Shown here piece after piece: positions 1 to 7,731 of a stretch of 45,714 nt of DNA. Both the position numbers and the translations under genes were made by a program. Where the stretch lies: positions 34,742 through 80,455 of the forward strand of contig JALNYP010000007.1 in NCBI GenBank assembly GCA_023229795.1. The letters run 5' to 3'. The stretch comes from Syntrophobacterales bacterium (GTDB lineage Bacteria > Desulfobacterota > Desulfobaccia > Desulfobaccales > 0-14-0-80-60-11). The first letter of the stretch is position 1. Every line of letters starts with the position of its first letter. The notes under the pieces are model-generated. The model searched no databases. It saw nothing but the letters and a program-made list of their open reading frames with translations, and was not told where the DNA came from.

Positions 1-753
1 GAAAAGACCTTGGAAGAGTTGTGGGCACTAAACCTTGACCATGAGCGGCTAGAGCGTTACCAGGTTGATATCCTCCGGGCTGTTCTCAGGGAAGATGAGA
101 CGTATAGCTATGGTCACAGATTAAAAAGTTACTTCGAAAACGAAAAGCATCAGAAGATTGACACCCTGGCCGAATGCGCTGAGCGCCTAAAACAGGACTC
201 AGAGGATCGTAAATCTTACGTGGCCTTGTGGGATACTGCCCGGGACCTGACTGCCAAGGAGGGTCGCCCCTGCCTGGTTTCCCTCTATTTTCGCAAGTTC
301 GAGGGCAAATTGACCCTGAGCGCTACCTTCCGCACTCACAACGCCATGGACGCCTACCCCATGAACCTTTACGGCCTCTTGGCCATTCAGGGTAGGGTGG
401 CGAAAGAGGCCGAATTGGAACCCGGAGCCATCGTGGTGATCAGCCACTCCCTGGGTCTGGACCCCAAAGAATTGGACCGGGCCCTGATGATCATCGGCAA
501 GCGCCCCTTTGAGGTGCGGCTGGACCCCATGGGGTATTTCCGCATCACCCTCGACAACGGCGGAATTTTAGTAGAGCACCGTTTCGAAGATGTCACCCTG
601 AAGGAGTACCGGGGCAAGACCGCGGTGTCGTTGCAGCACCAGATCGCCCGGGACGTGGCCCTCTCGGATATCAACCACGCCATCTACCTGGGCCGCCAAC
701 TGGCCAAGGCCGAAATGGCCTTAAAGGATGGCCGGGAGTTTGTGCAGGATTAA
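1..753 (+). CDS. Thymidylate synthase-like protein with C-terminal DUF4346 domain (5' end outside window)
   Basis: The frame is open from base 1, so the true start lies upstream; the TTG at 10 is not a convincing start. The first two thirds match the thymidylate synthase fold: an RPCLVSLYF segment (Cys codon 271-273) where family members carry the catalytic PCH cysteine, then FRTHNAMDAYPMNLYGL in place of the RSxD...PxN nucleotide-binding segment, then an ISHS motif near the usual DAHIY. The last ~75 residues, ending HAIYLGRQLAKAEMALKDG...VQD, look like DUF4346, a domain known at the C terminus of archaeal-type thymidylate synthases and of tetrahydromethanopterin S-methyltransferase subunit A. 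Likely role: pyrimidine C5 methylation or hydroxymethylation. The usual dUMP motifs are degenerate, so the substrate is uncertain. Confidence 0.72.
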   Translation, partial: EKTLEELWALNLDHERLERYQVDILRAVLREDETYSYGHRLKSYFENEKHQKIDTLAECAERLKQDSEDRKSYVALWDTARDLTAKEGRPCLVSLYFRKFEGKLTLSATFRTHNAMDAYPMNLYGLLAIQGRVAKEAELEPGAIVVISHSLGLDPKELDRALMIIGKRPFEVRLDPMGYFRITLDNGGILVEHRFEDVTLKEYRGKTAVSLQHQIARDVALSDINHAIYLGRQLAKAEMALKDGREFVQD

Positions 754-803
754 CGGCGGCCCGAAAGTGCATTCCTCGCGGCAGCTCATCGTCTTGTTTC
801 CCC

Positions 804-1409
804 ATGCCGACCTCAAGTAATCTCCAGAGCAGGTTTTTGGCATATCTGGTGGCGCACAACCACACCCGGCTGGGTGATTTTAAAGAATGGCTCTTCCAGC
901 CGGGGATGTTGTTCCAGTCCCTGGAGAAATGGTGGGGGGGCGGGGGGCTCAGGCCAGGTCACCATGAAGGCCTGGACCTATACAGCTTTGCTGATGTCCG
1001 GGGCCGGATCAAAATCCTGGATCAACATATCCGCATACCGGCGGCCTTTTCCGGCAGGATCGTCAAAATCGACCCTGATTTTCTGGGGAAATCCATCTTT
1101 ATCAAGCACGAGATTTTCAGCGGGTCCGGCCGCCAGCTCTATTCGGCTTACGGCCACACCGCGCCCCTCGAGGCGCTGACCGTCGGGCAAACAGTGGTCG
1201 AGGGTGAAATTATTGCGATCATCTCAGGCGGCCCCGGCCGGAAGACCGCCATCGCGCCCCACCTGCACATCACCTTTGCCTGGATGCCGGCGTCGCTGGA
1301 CCCGGATCGTCTCACCTGGGAAAACCTGGGCCATGATCCGGCGATAACGCTAATCGATCCGCTTTCGGTATTATCTCTTGGATGCGGAACAGGAAGCGTT
1401 AAAAGCTGA
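804..1409 (+). CDS. M23-family metallopeptidase (LytM/lysostaphin-like)
   Basis: A 201-residue protein with the M23 zinc site: HHEGLDLY supplies the HxxxD ligands (about residues 53-57), SAYGHT is the conserved YxH-type strand, and APHLHITF supplies the HxH motif (about residues 153-155). M23 enzymes cut peptide cross-links in peptidoglycan. I see no signal peptide or transmembrane helix at this ATG, and no good Shine-Dalgarno site, so the protein may act in the cytoplasm, be exported another way, or start differently. It follows the DUF4346 gene by 50 bases on the same strand and precedes the TraB-like gene by 26 bases, so the three could be co-transcribed. The family is clear; the physiological target is not. 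Confidence 0.72.
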   Translation: MPTSSNLQSRFLAYLVAHNHTRLGDFKEWLFQPGMLFQSLEKWWGGGGLRPGHHEGLDLYSFADVRGRIKILDQHIRIPAAFSGRIVKIDPDFLGKSIFIKHEIFSGSGRQLYSAYGHTAPLEALTVGQTVVEGEIIAIISGGPGRKTAIAPHLHITFAWMPASLDPDRLTWENLGHDPAITLIDPLSVLSLGCGTGSVKS

Positions 1410-1435
1410 AACCCTGTTAGCCGGATCAGTTCGTT

Positions 1436-2185
1436 ATGCCGGAGAGTCCCACTAATCCATATCTTTCTTGTGAGGCGGCGGTGCGCGGCTCCGGCCTGCG
1501 CCGTCTCATCCTCCTCGGCGCCGTCCACGGCGATCCCCGGGGCCAGACCCGGGCCTTTCGGTTCCTGACGCGGCTGCGCCCGGACCTGGTCACCGTGGAA
1601 ATCAGCCCGTTTTCCCTGCGCTACCGCCTCAAGCACGGGCCCCGCTGGCAGCGGCAGTTGGCCAAAGGGCTGGCTGATCTCCCCGCGGGCGCGGCCCACC
1701 ACCTGGCGATTCAGCGTCTGGCAGCCCAGGTGGCCCTGCCGTTCGAGGTCCGGGCGGCCCGGCAATACCGCCAGCAATGCGGAATTCCCTGGCGGCCTTT
1801 GGACCTGGGGGCCTTGGCCCGGCGGCATCTGCCCCGGTATGGCCCCGAACTCCTGAGCCCAGCCAACCTCGCAACCTTGCTCACCACTGCCGATGGGTTG
1901 CTGGCTGATTACGTAGCCGCGGAGTACCGCCGGGCCCGGCTGGCGCTGGGGCGCTCGCCGACCCGGCTATCTGTTTCCGACGACTCCGAAACCCTGCGGC
2001 GGGAACGTTATCTGGGCCGGCGTCTGCGGGCTTTGGCCTCCCGGTATGCCTGCGTCGTACACCTGAGCGGCTGGGAACACCTGGTGGACTGGGAGGATGC
2101 CCCCGGTCTGTGGCGTGATCTGGCGGATTTGGCCCCGGCCCGGCTGCTCCTCGACGAAGCGGACGGGCTGCCGGATGACGAGTAG
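1436..2185 (+). CDS. TraB/TIKI-superfamily-like protein
   Basis: A 249-residue, very Arg/Leu-rich soluble protein. Its N-terminal part reads LILLGAVHGDP, then RLRPDLVTVEISPFSLR. This resembles the GxxH ... PDxVxvE core of the TraB/PrgY/TIKI superfamily, in which the His and Glu are proposed metal or catalytic residues. A later RRERYLGRRLRALASRYACVVHLSGWEHL segment resembles the family block in which a second His follows a strand. The ATG at 1436 lies 26 bases after the M23 gene. Members are thought to be proteases or pheromone-processing proteins, but few bacterial ones have been studied. Assignment rests on two short motifs, so treat the family as probable and the function as unknown. Confidence 0.5.
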   Translation: MPESPTNPYLSCEAAVRGSGLRRLILLGAVHGDPRGQTRAFRFLTRLRPDLVTVEISPFSLRYRLKHGPRWQRQLAKGLADLPAGAAHHLAIQRLAAQVALPFEVRAARQYRQQCGIPWRPLDLGALARRHLPRYGPELLSPANLATLLTTADGLLADYVAAEYRRARLALGRSPTRLSVSDDSETLRRERYLGRRLRALASRYACVVHLSGWEHLVDWEDAPGLWRDLADLAPARLLLDEADGLPDDE

Positions 2186-2491
2186 CCGCAGCGCAGCTTA
2201 AAATCAGAAAATCTTCCCGTGGCAACGCTTTCCGGTTCTTCCTTTCGGCCTTGCCCGCCGGCGCGTCCTCTCACTAGTTAAAGATAATAGGCAAAAACTT
2301 CGAATAGTTATGGTATACTGTAGACCGGCAAAAAAATTAAGTGCTTGAGTTTATGAAGGAAAAAAGAGTAAACTCAGCCCCTGAGAGTCAGGCGCTGCAC
2401 CCGCGGCCGGTCAAAACCTCGCCGGGCGGGAGGCCTTGGCCCTGAATATAAGGTTCCGCAATTATTTGAGGAAGACCCGGAAAGGGTAGAT
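2186..2491. other. Intergenic region, 306 bases
   Basis: No convincing gene. It holds an AT-rich patch around 2280-2345 with a TATACT hexamer near 2312 but no good -35 partner, and a short hairpin (GAGTTTA ... TAAACTC, about 2346-2376). A 30-codon reading frame from ATG 2354 has no recognisable content. The region probably carries the promoter and leader of the hydrolase that starts at 2492, which has an AAAGGG ribosome site. Confidence 0.3.
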
Positions 2492-3160
2492 ATGGAGATT
2501 CGCACCTTTAGCCTGCCGGTGGGACCTGACCGGCGTATCCGGGCCGCCCTGGGGGTGCCCCGGACCGCCACCATGGATGCGATCCTGGTTCTGGCCCACG
2601 GGGCCAACAACAACATGGACCAACCTCTCATCGCCGGCCTGCATGAGCGGCTGGCCCGAGCCGGATTGGTCACGGTGCGCTTCAATTTTCCTTATGCCGA
2701 GGATGGCCGCAAGCGGGCGGATGCCGACGAGAGCCTGGAAGGGGTTTTCCGCCTAGTGCTGGAATACGTGGGAGAACTGGAGGAATTTAAGGGCCTCGAG
2801 CTCTATCTGGGGGGCAAGTCCATGGGGGCCCGGCTGGCCGCGCAGATCGTGGCCAAGGACGTGGGCGCCAGCGGCCTGGTCTTCCTGGGATATCCGCTCC
2901 ACCCGCCGGGAAAGCCCGAGAACCTCAGGGATCAGGCCCTTTACCACCTGCCCTGTCCGGCCCTGTTCATCGAAGGCTCTCGGGACCCGTTTTGCCAGAT
3001 GGACCTGTTGGGCAAAGTGCTGAGCCAAATGCCCGTGCGGAGCGATCTCCATGTCATCCCCGGGGTGGGCCATTCCTTTGACCGGGGGACTCACACCATA
3101 GCCCCGGAGCTCCTGGCACAAATCTCCCGGGTGATCCTGGGTTGGCTGAACAGCTTATAA
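2492..3160 (+). CDS. Alpha/beta-hydrolase, KANL3/Tex30-like (dienelactone hydrolase-type)
   Basis: A 222-residue cytosolic alpha/beta-hydrolase. The visible triad is Ser in GKSMGA (nucleophile elbow, about residues 109-114), Asp in EGSRDPF (about 170) and His in GVGHSFD (about 193). LVLAHGANNNMD forms the oxyanion-side HG motif. Size and motif order fit the COG3571/KANL3-Tex30 group, whose bacterial substrates are mostly unknown. The start ATG has an AAAGGG ribosome site five bases upstream. The gene stands alone: the next gene begins about 100 bases later, beyond a long inverted repeat. Hydrolase class is secure, substrate unknown. Confidence 0.75.
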   Translation: MEIRTFSLPVGPDRRIRAALGVPRTATMDAILVLAHGANNNMDQPLIAGLHERLARAGLVTVRFNFPYAEDGRKRADADESLEGVFRLVLEYVGELEEFKGLELYLGGKSMGARLAAQIVAKDVGASGLVFLGYPLHPPGKPENLRDQALYHLPCPALFIEGSRDPFCQMDLLGKVLSQMPVRSDLHVIPGVGHSFDRGTHTIAPELLAQISRVILGWLNSL

Positions 3161-3166
3161 AAGACG

Positions 3167-3243
3167 GTTTTCTGTTTTCGGTTTTCTGTAAAACCAACCA
3201 GCAAGAAATCCGGCCTCAAAACAGAAAACAGGAAACAGAAAAC
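3167..3243. repeat. Imperfect inverted repeat between hydrolase and response regulator
   Basis: Two arms of 23 bases (3167-3189 and 3221-3243) are reverse complements with two mismatches. Both are built from TTTTCTG/CAGAAAA units and are separated by 31 bases. The structure could act as a terminator for the hydrolase gene or be a member of the interspersed palindromic repeats seen elsewhere in the window. Confidence 0.6.
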
Positions 3244-3257
3244 AGGAAACACTTCTC

Positions 3258-4624
3258 ATGAGCGTTATCCTTGTCGTGGACGACGACGCCCCTACCCGGG
3301 AAGCGTTGGCGACCGGATTGAAGAAGTTGGGCCATGAGATCCATGTGGCCGGCACCGGGGTCGGGGCCTTGGACGAAGTGCGGCGTTTTCCTGTGGATCT
3401 GGCCATTATCGATCTAAAGCTCCCGGACATGGAGGGCACCGAGCTCTTCGGGGCCCTGCGCATTCTGCGCCCCGAAGCCATTGCCATCATGATCTCCGGC
3501 GCGGCCACCGTGGACGAAGCCGTTTCAGCCTTGAAGCGGGCATCTACGATTTCATCACCAAAGACTTCCGCATGGGGGAGTTGCGCAAGGTGGTGAGCAA
3601 GGCCCTGGAGACCCAAAAGCTCCTGGTGGAAAACCAGCGGCTGCGGGAAGCCCTCCAAGACCGGGGCCCCACCGGCCGCCTCATCGGCCGGGGACCGGCC
3701 CTCCTCAAAGTCCTGCAGTTGATCAACCAGGTGGGGCCCTTGAAGAGCACCGTGCTCCTGTCCGGCGAGTCCGGGGTGGGCAAAGAACTCATCGCCGAGG
3801 CCATCCACCGCCAGAGCCCCCGGAAGTCCAAGCCCCTGGTGAAGCTGAACTGTGGCGCCCTGCCGGAAGGACTCATCGAATCGGAACTCTTCGGCCACGA
3901 AAAAGGGGCTTTCACCGGCGCCATCCAGCAGCGCAAAGGCCGCTTCGAGCTGGCAGACGGGGGCACCATTTTTCTGGACGAAATCAGCGAGATGCCGCCG
4001 GCCACCCAGGTGAAACTGCTGCGGGTGCTCCAGGAGGGGGAGTTCGAGCGGGTAGGGGGCGCCCACACCCTGAAGGCGGACGTCAGGGTGATCGCGGCCA
4101 CCAACCGGAACCTGGAAGAGGACGTGGCCTCGGGGCGCTTCCGCAAGGACCTGTTTTACCGGCTGAACGTTATCCATATGATTATCCCGCCCCTGCGGGA
4201 CCGGCAGGAGGATATTCCCCTGCTGGCGCTGCATTTCCTCGATAAGTTCTGCCTGGAGAACGACCGCTCCGCCATGGGCTTCAGCCCCGAGGCCATGCGG
4301 GCTCTGAAGAACTACGCCTGGCCGGGTAACGTCCGTGAGTTGCAGAACGTGGTGGAGCGGGCAGTGGCCCTGTGCACCGGCAACATGGTGAACTTCGAGG
4401 ACCTGCCGGATGAGATGCGCCGCCATTCGCCGGAAGACGACAAGATCATCCTGCCGGTGGGGTCCTCCATGGAGGAAATCGAGCGCCAGGCCATCGTCCA
4501 GACCCTGAAGAAGACCGGCGGCGACAAGGAACTGACCGCGCGCCTCTTGGGTATCGGCCTGGCCACCCTGTATCGCCGTTTAAAAGAAATGGAGCCCAAA
4601 GCCGTGGCCGCGGAGGAGACCTGA
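3258..4624 (+). CDS. NtrC-family sigma-54-dependent response regulator, interrupted by a one-base frameshift
   Basis: The receiver frame (3258-3596) and the AAA+ frame (open through to the stop at 4624) belong to one protein. The receiver has Asp8-10 and phospho-acceptor Asp52, then derails after SALKR. At about 3537-3540 one G is missing; adding it gives SALKRGIYDFITKDF, joining the frames into a normal-sized 455-residue NtrC protein. The AAA+ domain shows Walker A GESGVGKE, the sigma-54 contact loop GAFTGA, Walker B GTIFLDE and WPGNVRELQN. A Fis-type helix-turn-helix ends the protein (ARLLGIGLATLYRRLK). It activates sigma-54 promoters after phosphorylation. No partner kinase is adjacent. 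speB follows after one base. Either a sequencing indel in a G run or a real mutation that would separate the receiver. Confidence 0.9.
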
Positions 4625-4625
4625 A

Positions 4626-5504
4626 ATGGCGTGGTTGAATTTTCTGGACCTGAGATCCCTGCCGGCCAAAGAAGCCGAAGCCATTATTCTCCCCATCCCC
4701 TATGAAGCCACCACCACGTATGGGTCCGGCACCCGGGAAGGCCCCGAGGCCATCCTGGCCGCGTCCCGACAGGTTGAGTTGTGGGACGAAGACTACGACT
4801 GGGACCCCTCCGCGGCCATCCGCCTGGCCACCGCCGCACCCATCTTTCCGGAGGTCTCCGGCCCCCAGGCCATGCTGGAGAAAATCAAGCGGGTGGTGCA
4901 GCCTTGGATCGCGCAAGGCAAGCTGATCTGCGCCCTGGGGGGCGAACACACCATCACTGTGGCGCTGCTCCAGGTCCTGCAAACCCGCTATCCGGATCTG
5001 ACGGTGGTCTCCCTGGACGCCCACGCCGATCTCAGGGAAAACTACGACGGCAGCAAGCTCTCCCACGCCTGCGTCATGCGCCGGGCCTATGAGTTGGGCC
5101 GGCCCCTGGCCATCCTGGGGGTGCGCAGCTATTCCCAGGAAGAGTACCAGCTCATGCGGGTGGCGCCGCGCTTCAAAATGTTCAAGGCCCGGGACCTGCA
5201 CAACCCGGAAGGCTGGCACGCGGCCCTGGAACATCTCAAGGGCATTTCGGGGCCGGTGTACCTGTCCCTCGACCTGGATGTCCTGGACCCCGGCATCATG
5301 CCCGCAGTGGGCACCCCGGAGCCGGGCGGCCTGTCGTACCGCCAGGTGCTCACCATCATGGAGACCTTAACCCAACGCGGCCCGGTTATCGGCCTGGACC
5401 TGGTGGAACTGGCCCCCATCCCGGGGCAGCGGGTGAGCGAATTTACCGCGGCCCGGCTGCTGTATAAGGCTTTGGGGTATATTTACCAAAGCCGCATGAA
5501 ATGA
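4626..5504 (+). CDS. speB: Agmatinase-like ureohydrolase
   Basis: A 292-residue arginase/agmatinase family enzyme with the dinuclear-manganese motifs in order: GGEHT (about residue 107), SLDAHADLR (about 131-139) and SLDLDVLDP (about 217-225). A TPEPGGLSY segment follows, typical of the agmatinase branch. The reaction expected for this branch is agmatine to putrescine plus urea. The ATG follows the stop of the NtrC-type regulator by one base, so the two are probably translationally coupled. The next gene encodes a deoxyhypusine-synthase-like enzyme, a spermidine-using family, which supports a polyamine role. A related ureohydrolase substrate such as guanidinobutyrate cannot be excluded from sequence alone. 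Confidence 0.88.
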   Translation: MAWLNFLDLRSLPAKEAEAIILPIPYEATTTYGSGTREGPEAILAASRQVELWDEDYDWDPSAAIRLATAAPIFPEVSGPQAMLEKIKRVVQPWIAQGKLICALGGEHTITVALLQVLQTRYPDLTVVSLDAHADLRENYDGSKLSHACVMRRAYELGRPLAILGVRSYSQEEYQLMRVAPRFKMFKARDLHNPEGWHAALEHLKGISGPVYLSLDLDVLDPGIMPAVGTPEPGGLSYRQVLTIMETLTQRGPVIGLDLVELAPIPGQRVSEFTAARLLYKALGYIYQSRMK

Positions 5505-5518
5505 GGGTTTTCAGTTAG

Positions 5519-5543
5519 TGTAGGGTGCGCACCGCGCACCACC
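5519..5543. repeat. GTAGGGTGCGCACC palindromic repeat, copy 1
   Basis: The unit GTAGGGTGCGCACCGCGCAC lies between speB and the deoxyhypusine-synthase-like gene. The same unit recurs at 7621 and, inverted, at 7674. It overlaps a GTG (5525) that would give a longer N terminus for the next gene, which argues against that start. Confidence 0.75.
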
Positions 5544-5572
5544 TGGCCGAAAACCGAAGACAGGTTTCTAAA

Positions 5573-6652
5573 ATGAGACGCAAACACGAGGATTTTCACG
5601 ACGGGGCCCAAGACGGCCTGACCCCCCTAGAACCCCTGGATATCACCAGCGTCCGGGATTTTGACGAGCTCCTGGCGGCCATGGGGCGCACCGCGTTCGG
5701 CGGCCGCAATCTGGGGGAGGCCGCCGAAGTTCTGGCCACGATGATCCAGGACCCCGAGTGCGCCATGGTGGGCACCTTTTCCGGGGCCATGAGCGTGGCC
5801 AAGATGGGGCTCCTCATCTGTGAGATGATCGATAAGGGCTGGCTTAAAGTGGTCATCACCACCGGGGCCCTCATTGCCCACGGCTTTATCGAGACCCTGG
5901 GCCGGGCGCATTATAAGTATCCGGAGCAGGTTTCGGACCGGGAGCTTTTCCGGCAGGGCTACAACCGCATCTATGACACCCTGGAGATGGAAGCCAACCT
6001 GGACTACGCCGAAGACGTGTTCCGCACCGTGCTGGAGGGGTTAGATCCGGAGGAGGTTTGGTCCTCGGCCAGTATTTGCCGGGAGTTGGGGAAGTACCTG
6101 GCGGAGCAGGGCGACAGCCCCGGAATTTTGCGCTCGGCCTATCTCAAGGGGGTGCCGGTGTTCATCCCGGCCTTCACCGACTCCGAATTGGGCCTGGACC
6201 TGGCGGGCTTCATGGTGCGGCAGGCTTTGGCCGCGGGAAAGAATATTGGCGAGGCCCTGGGAGGGGTCTCCCTGAAGTTCAATCCCTTCCTGGACCTGGG
6301 GGCCTATGCGCAAAAAGCTATGGCGGCTCCGAAACTGGGAATCTTTACGGTGGGTGGGGGAGTGCCCCGGAACTGGGCCCAGCAGGTGGCCCCATACCTG
6401 GAACTTTTGGCGGCCCGCCTGAAGCTCGATCTGCCGGAAGTGCGGTTTCACTATGGGGTGCGCCTCTGCCCGGAGCCGGCCCATTGGGGCGGCTTAAGCG
6501 GCTGCACCTTTAAAGAAGGGGTCTCCTGGGGCAAATTTGTCTCCCCGGAGGACGGCGGCCGGTACGCCGAAGTCCTGTGCGACGCCACCATTGCCTGGCC
6601 CCTTCTCCTCAAAGGCGTCAGCCAGCGCCTGGAGAAACGGGAGACGGCTTGA
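5573..6652 (+). CDS. Deoxyhypusine synthase-family protein (bacterial; possible homospermidine synthase-type enzyme)
   Basis: The protein is 359 residues from ATG 5573. An in-frame GTG at 5525 would add residues encoded by an intergenic repeat, so I reject it. It has the deoxyhypusine synthase NAD-binding segments (GTFSGAMSVAKMG, VVITTGALIAHGF) and the active-site GVSWGKF motif, with the lysine near residue 321 that forms the imine intermediate in eukaryotic enzymes. Bacteria lack the eIF5A substrate. The family's known alternative activity is aminobutyl transfer from spermidine to putrescine or a related amine, as in plant homospermidine synthase, itself derived from deoxyhypusine synthase. 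Position just after agmatinase-like speB supports a polyamine acceptor made next door. The product is inference. Confidence 0.85.
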   Translation: MRRKHEDFHDGAQDGLTPLEPLDITSVRDFDELLAAMGRTAFGGRNLGEAAEVLATMIQDPECAMVGTFSGAMSVAKMGLLICEMIDKGWLKVVITTGALIAHGFIETLGRAHYKYPEQVSDRELFRQGYNRIYDTLEMEANLDYAEDVFRTVLEGLDPEEVWSSASICRELGKYLAEQGDSPGILRSAYLKGVPVFIPAFTDSELGLDLAGFMVRQALAAGKNIGEALGGVSLKFNPFLDLGAYAQKAMAAPKLGIFTVGGGVPRNWAQQVAPYLELLAARLKLDLPEVRFHYGVRLCPEPAHWGGLSGCTFKEGVSWGKFVSPEDGGRYAEVLCDATIAWPLLLKGVSQRLEKRETA

Positions 6653-6671
6653 ACTGATCCCGCCTGAGCGC

Positions 6672-6797
6672 TCAGGAAGACCCGGCGCTCAGAACTGCGA
6701 TGCCCGCGACGATCACCACCGCGATCAACGCCCCCCACAGCGCCAGCTTGGCGGTATCGATCCCGCAGACGCGCTTGGAAATCTTCGTGTATTCCAT
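6672..6797 (-). CDS. Small single-pass membrane protein (41 residues)
   Basis: From the ATG ending at 6797, the frame encodes MEYTKISKRVCGID followed by one hydrophobic helix (about residues 17-38) and a short Ala/Gly/Ser tail. A GAGAAAGG ribosome site lies seven bases upstream. A longer frame reaches 6866 but its extra residues look like leader sequence. The shape (short basic head, one helix with LIAVVIVAG) recalls Flp-type pilins, but the GxxxxE processing site is not clear. Function unknown. It converges with the preceding gene, with 19 bases between the stops. Confidence 0.45.
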   Translation of the reverse strand: MEYTKISKRVCGIDTAKLALWGALIAVVIVAGIAVLSAGSS

Positions 6798-6962
6798 GTG
6801 AGTGCCTTTCTCGGAATTATGGTCCTTCATTAGCCTGACTTTATGTTTGTCCAGGAGAAAGGACAATTGGGGTTTCCCTGATTTTGCGGTTGGAAAATCC
6901 TAAAACTGGCCTGAAATAAGTCCGGGAAGGGGAGGGTGGGGTCAGAAAAGAATCCGAGGGGC

Positions 6963-7607
6963 TCAATCCCCGGGAGAGGACGGCGGGCAGCCGCACGAGG
7001 CGCAACTACACAGCTTTTTCTCTTTCAGGGTGTGATACCCTTCCCGGGCCAGGAGGGCGGCGATCACCAGTCCGATGATGGGGTCGGCCTGCCAGACGCC
7101 GAACCAGTAGTTGAGCCCCAGGCCGAGGAGCAGGGCCACGGATAACAGGGCGCAGGCCAGGGTCTGCTTGGAATCGGCCATGAGGCTGGCGCTGCCCAGG
7201 GATTTGCCCGTCTGATACTTGCGGTAGAACAAGAGCGGCATGACGATCATGGAGGCCACCGCGATGATGATGCCCAGGAGGCTGGGCGCCGGCGGCTCCT
7301 GAAGGATTAATTTCTCCAGGGATTCATAGAGCACGTAAGCCGCCAGGACAAAGAAGGTGTAACCCACGATCTTGATGGCCCGGCGCTCCAGGCGCTCTTC
7401 TTCCTCTGCGCTCAGGCTTTCATGCCGGGCGAACCGCCAGATCATCACCCCGCCGGACAAAGACTCCACCAGGCTGTCCAGGCCGAAGCCCACCAGGGCG
7501 ATGCTGCCGGCGAGAAAGCCCGCCGCCAGGGCCAGGGCGCATTCCACCACGTTGTAGCCGATGGTGAAGTAGGATAAACGCAGGGCTTGTTGGCGCAGGT
7601 TGGTCAT
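6963..7607 (-). CDS. Cation diffusion facilitator-like cation transporter
   Basis: From the ATG at 7607 the protein is 214 residues with about six hydrophobic helices. The longer start at 7643 lies in a palindromic repeat and is unlikely. Helix 2 has GFGLDSLVES and helix 5 has LMADSKQTLAC, positions where cation diffusion facilitators keep Asp/His metal ligands. A Cys-rich tail (CSCASCGC) could bind metal. The large cytoplasmic C-terminal domain of classical members is missing, which fits the short bacterial cation-transporter subgroup. Expected role: proton-coupled export of a divalent metal such as zinc. The exact metal is not readable. Confidence 0.78.
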   Translation of the reverse strand: MTNLRQQALRLSYFTIGYNVVECALALAAGFLAGSIALVGFGLDSLVESLSGGVMIWRFARHESLSAEEEERLERRAIKIVGYTFFVLAAYVLYESLEKLILQEPPAPSLLGIIIAVASMIVMPLLFYRKYQTGKSLGSASLMADSKQTLACALLSVALLLGLGLNYWFGVWQADPIIGLVIAALLAREGYHTLKEKKLCSCASCGCPPSSPGD

Positions 7608-7620
7608 GTCAGAAAACCAT

Positions 7621-7696
7621 GTAGGGTGCGCACCGCGCACCACTCAAATCCCCTTAAAATTCGAAACCTCATTTGGTGCGCAGTGCGCACCCTACA
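7621..7696. repeat. GTAGGGTGCGCACC palindromic repeat, inverted pair (copies 2 and 3)
   Basis: Copy 2 (7621-7643) and copy 3 (7674-7696, reverse orientation) face each other across about 30 bases, between the hydrolase stop and the cation-transporter start. Each unit is itself palindromic. The pair could fold into a large hairpin. Copy 1 lies at 5519. Confidence 0.75.
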
Positions 7697-7731
7697 GAAC
7701 TGGACCCGCCGAATCTAGGCGGCCACATGCC

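Noticed and set aside
3155..4426. Minus-strand open frame of 423 codons opposite the NtrC-type regulator
   Set aside because: The plus strand carries Walker A, GAFTGA and Walker B motifs; the minus frame is His/Gly/Leu-rich with no recognisable content.
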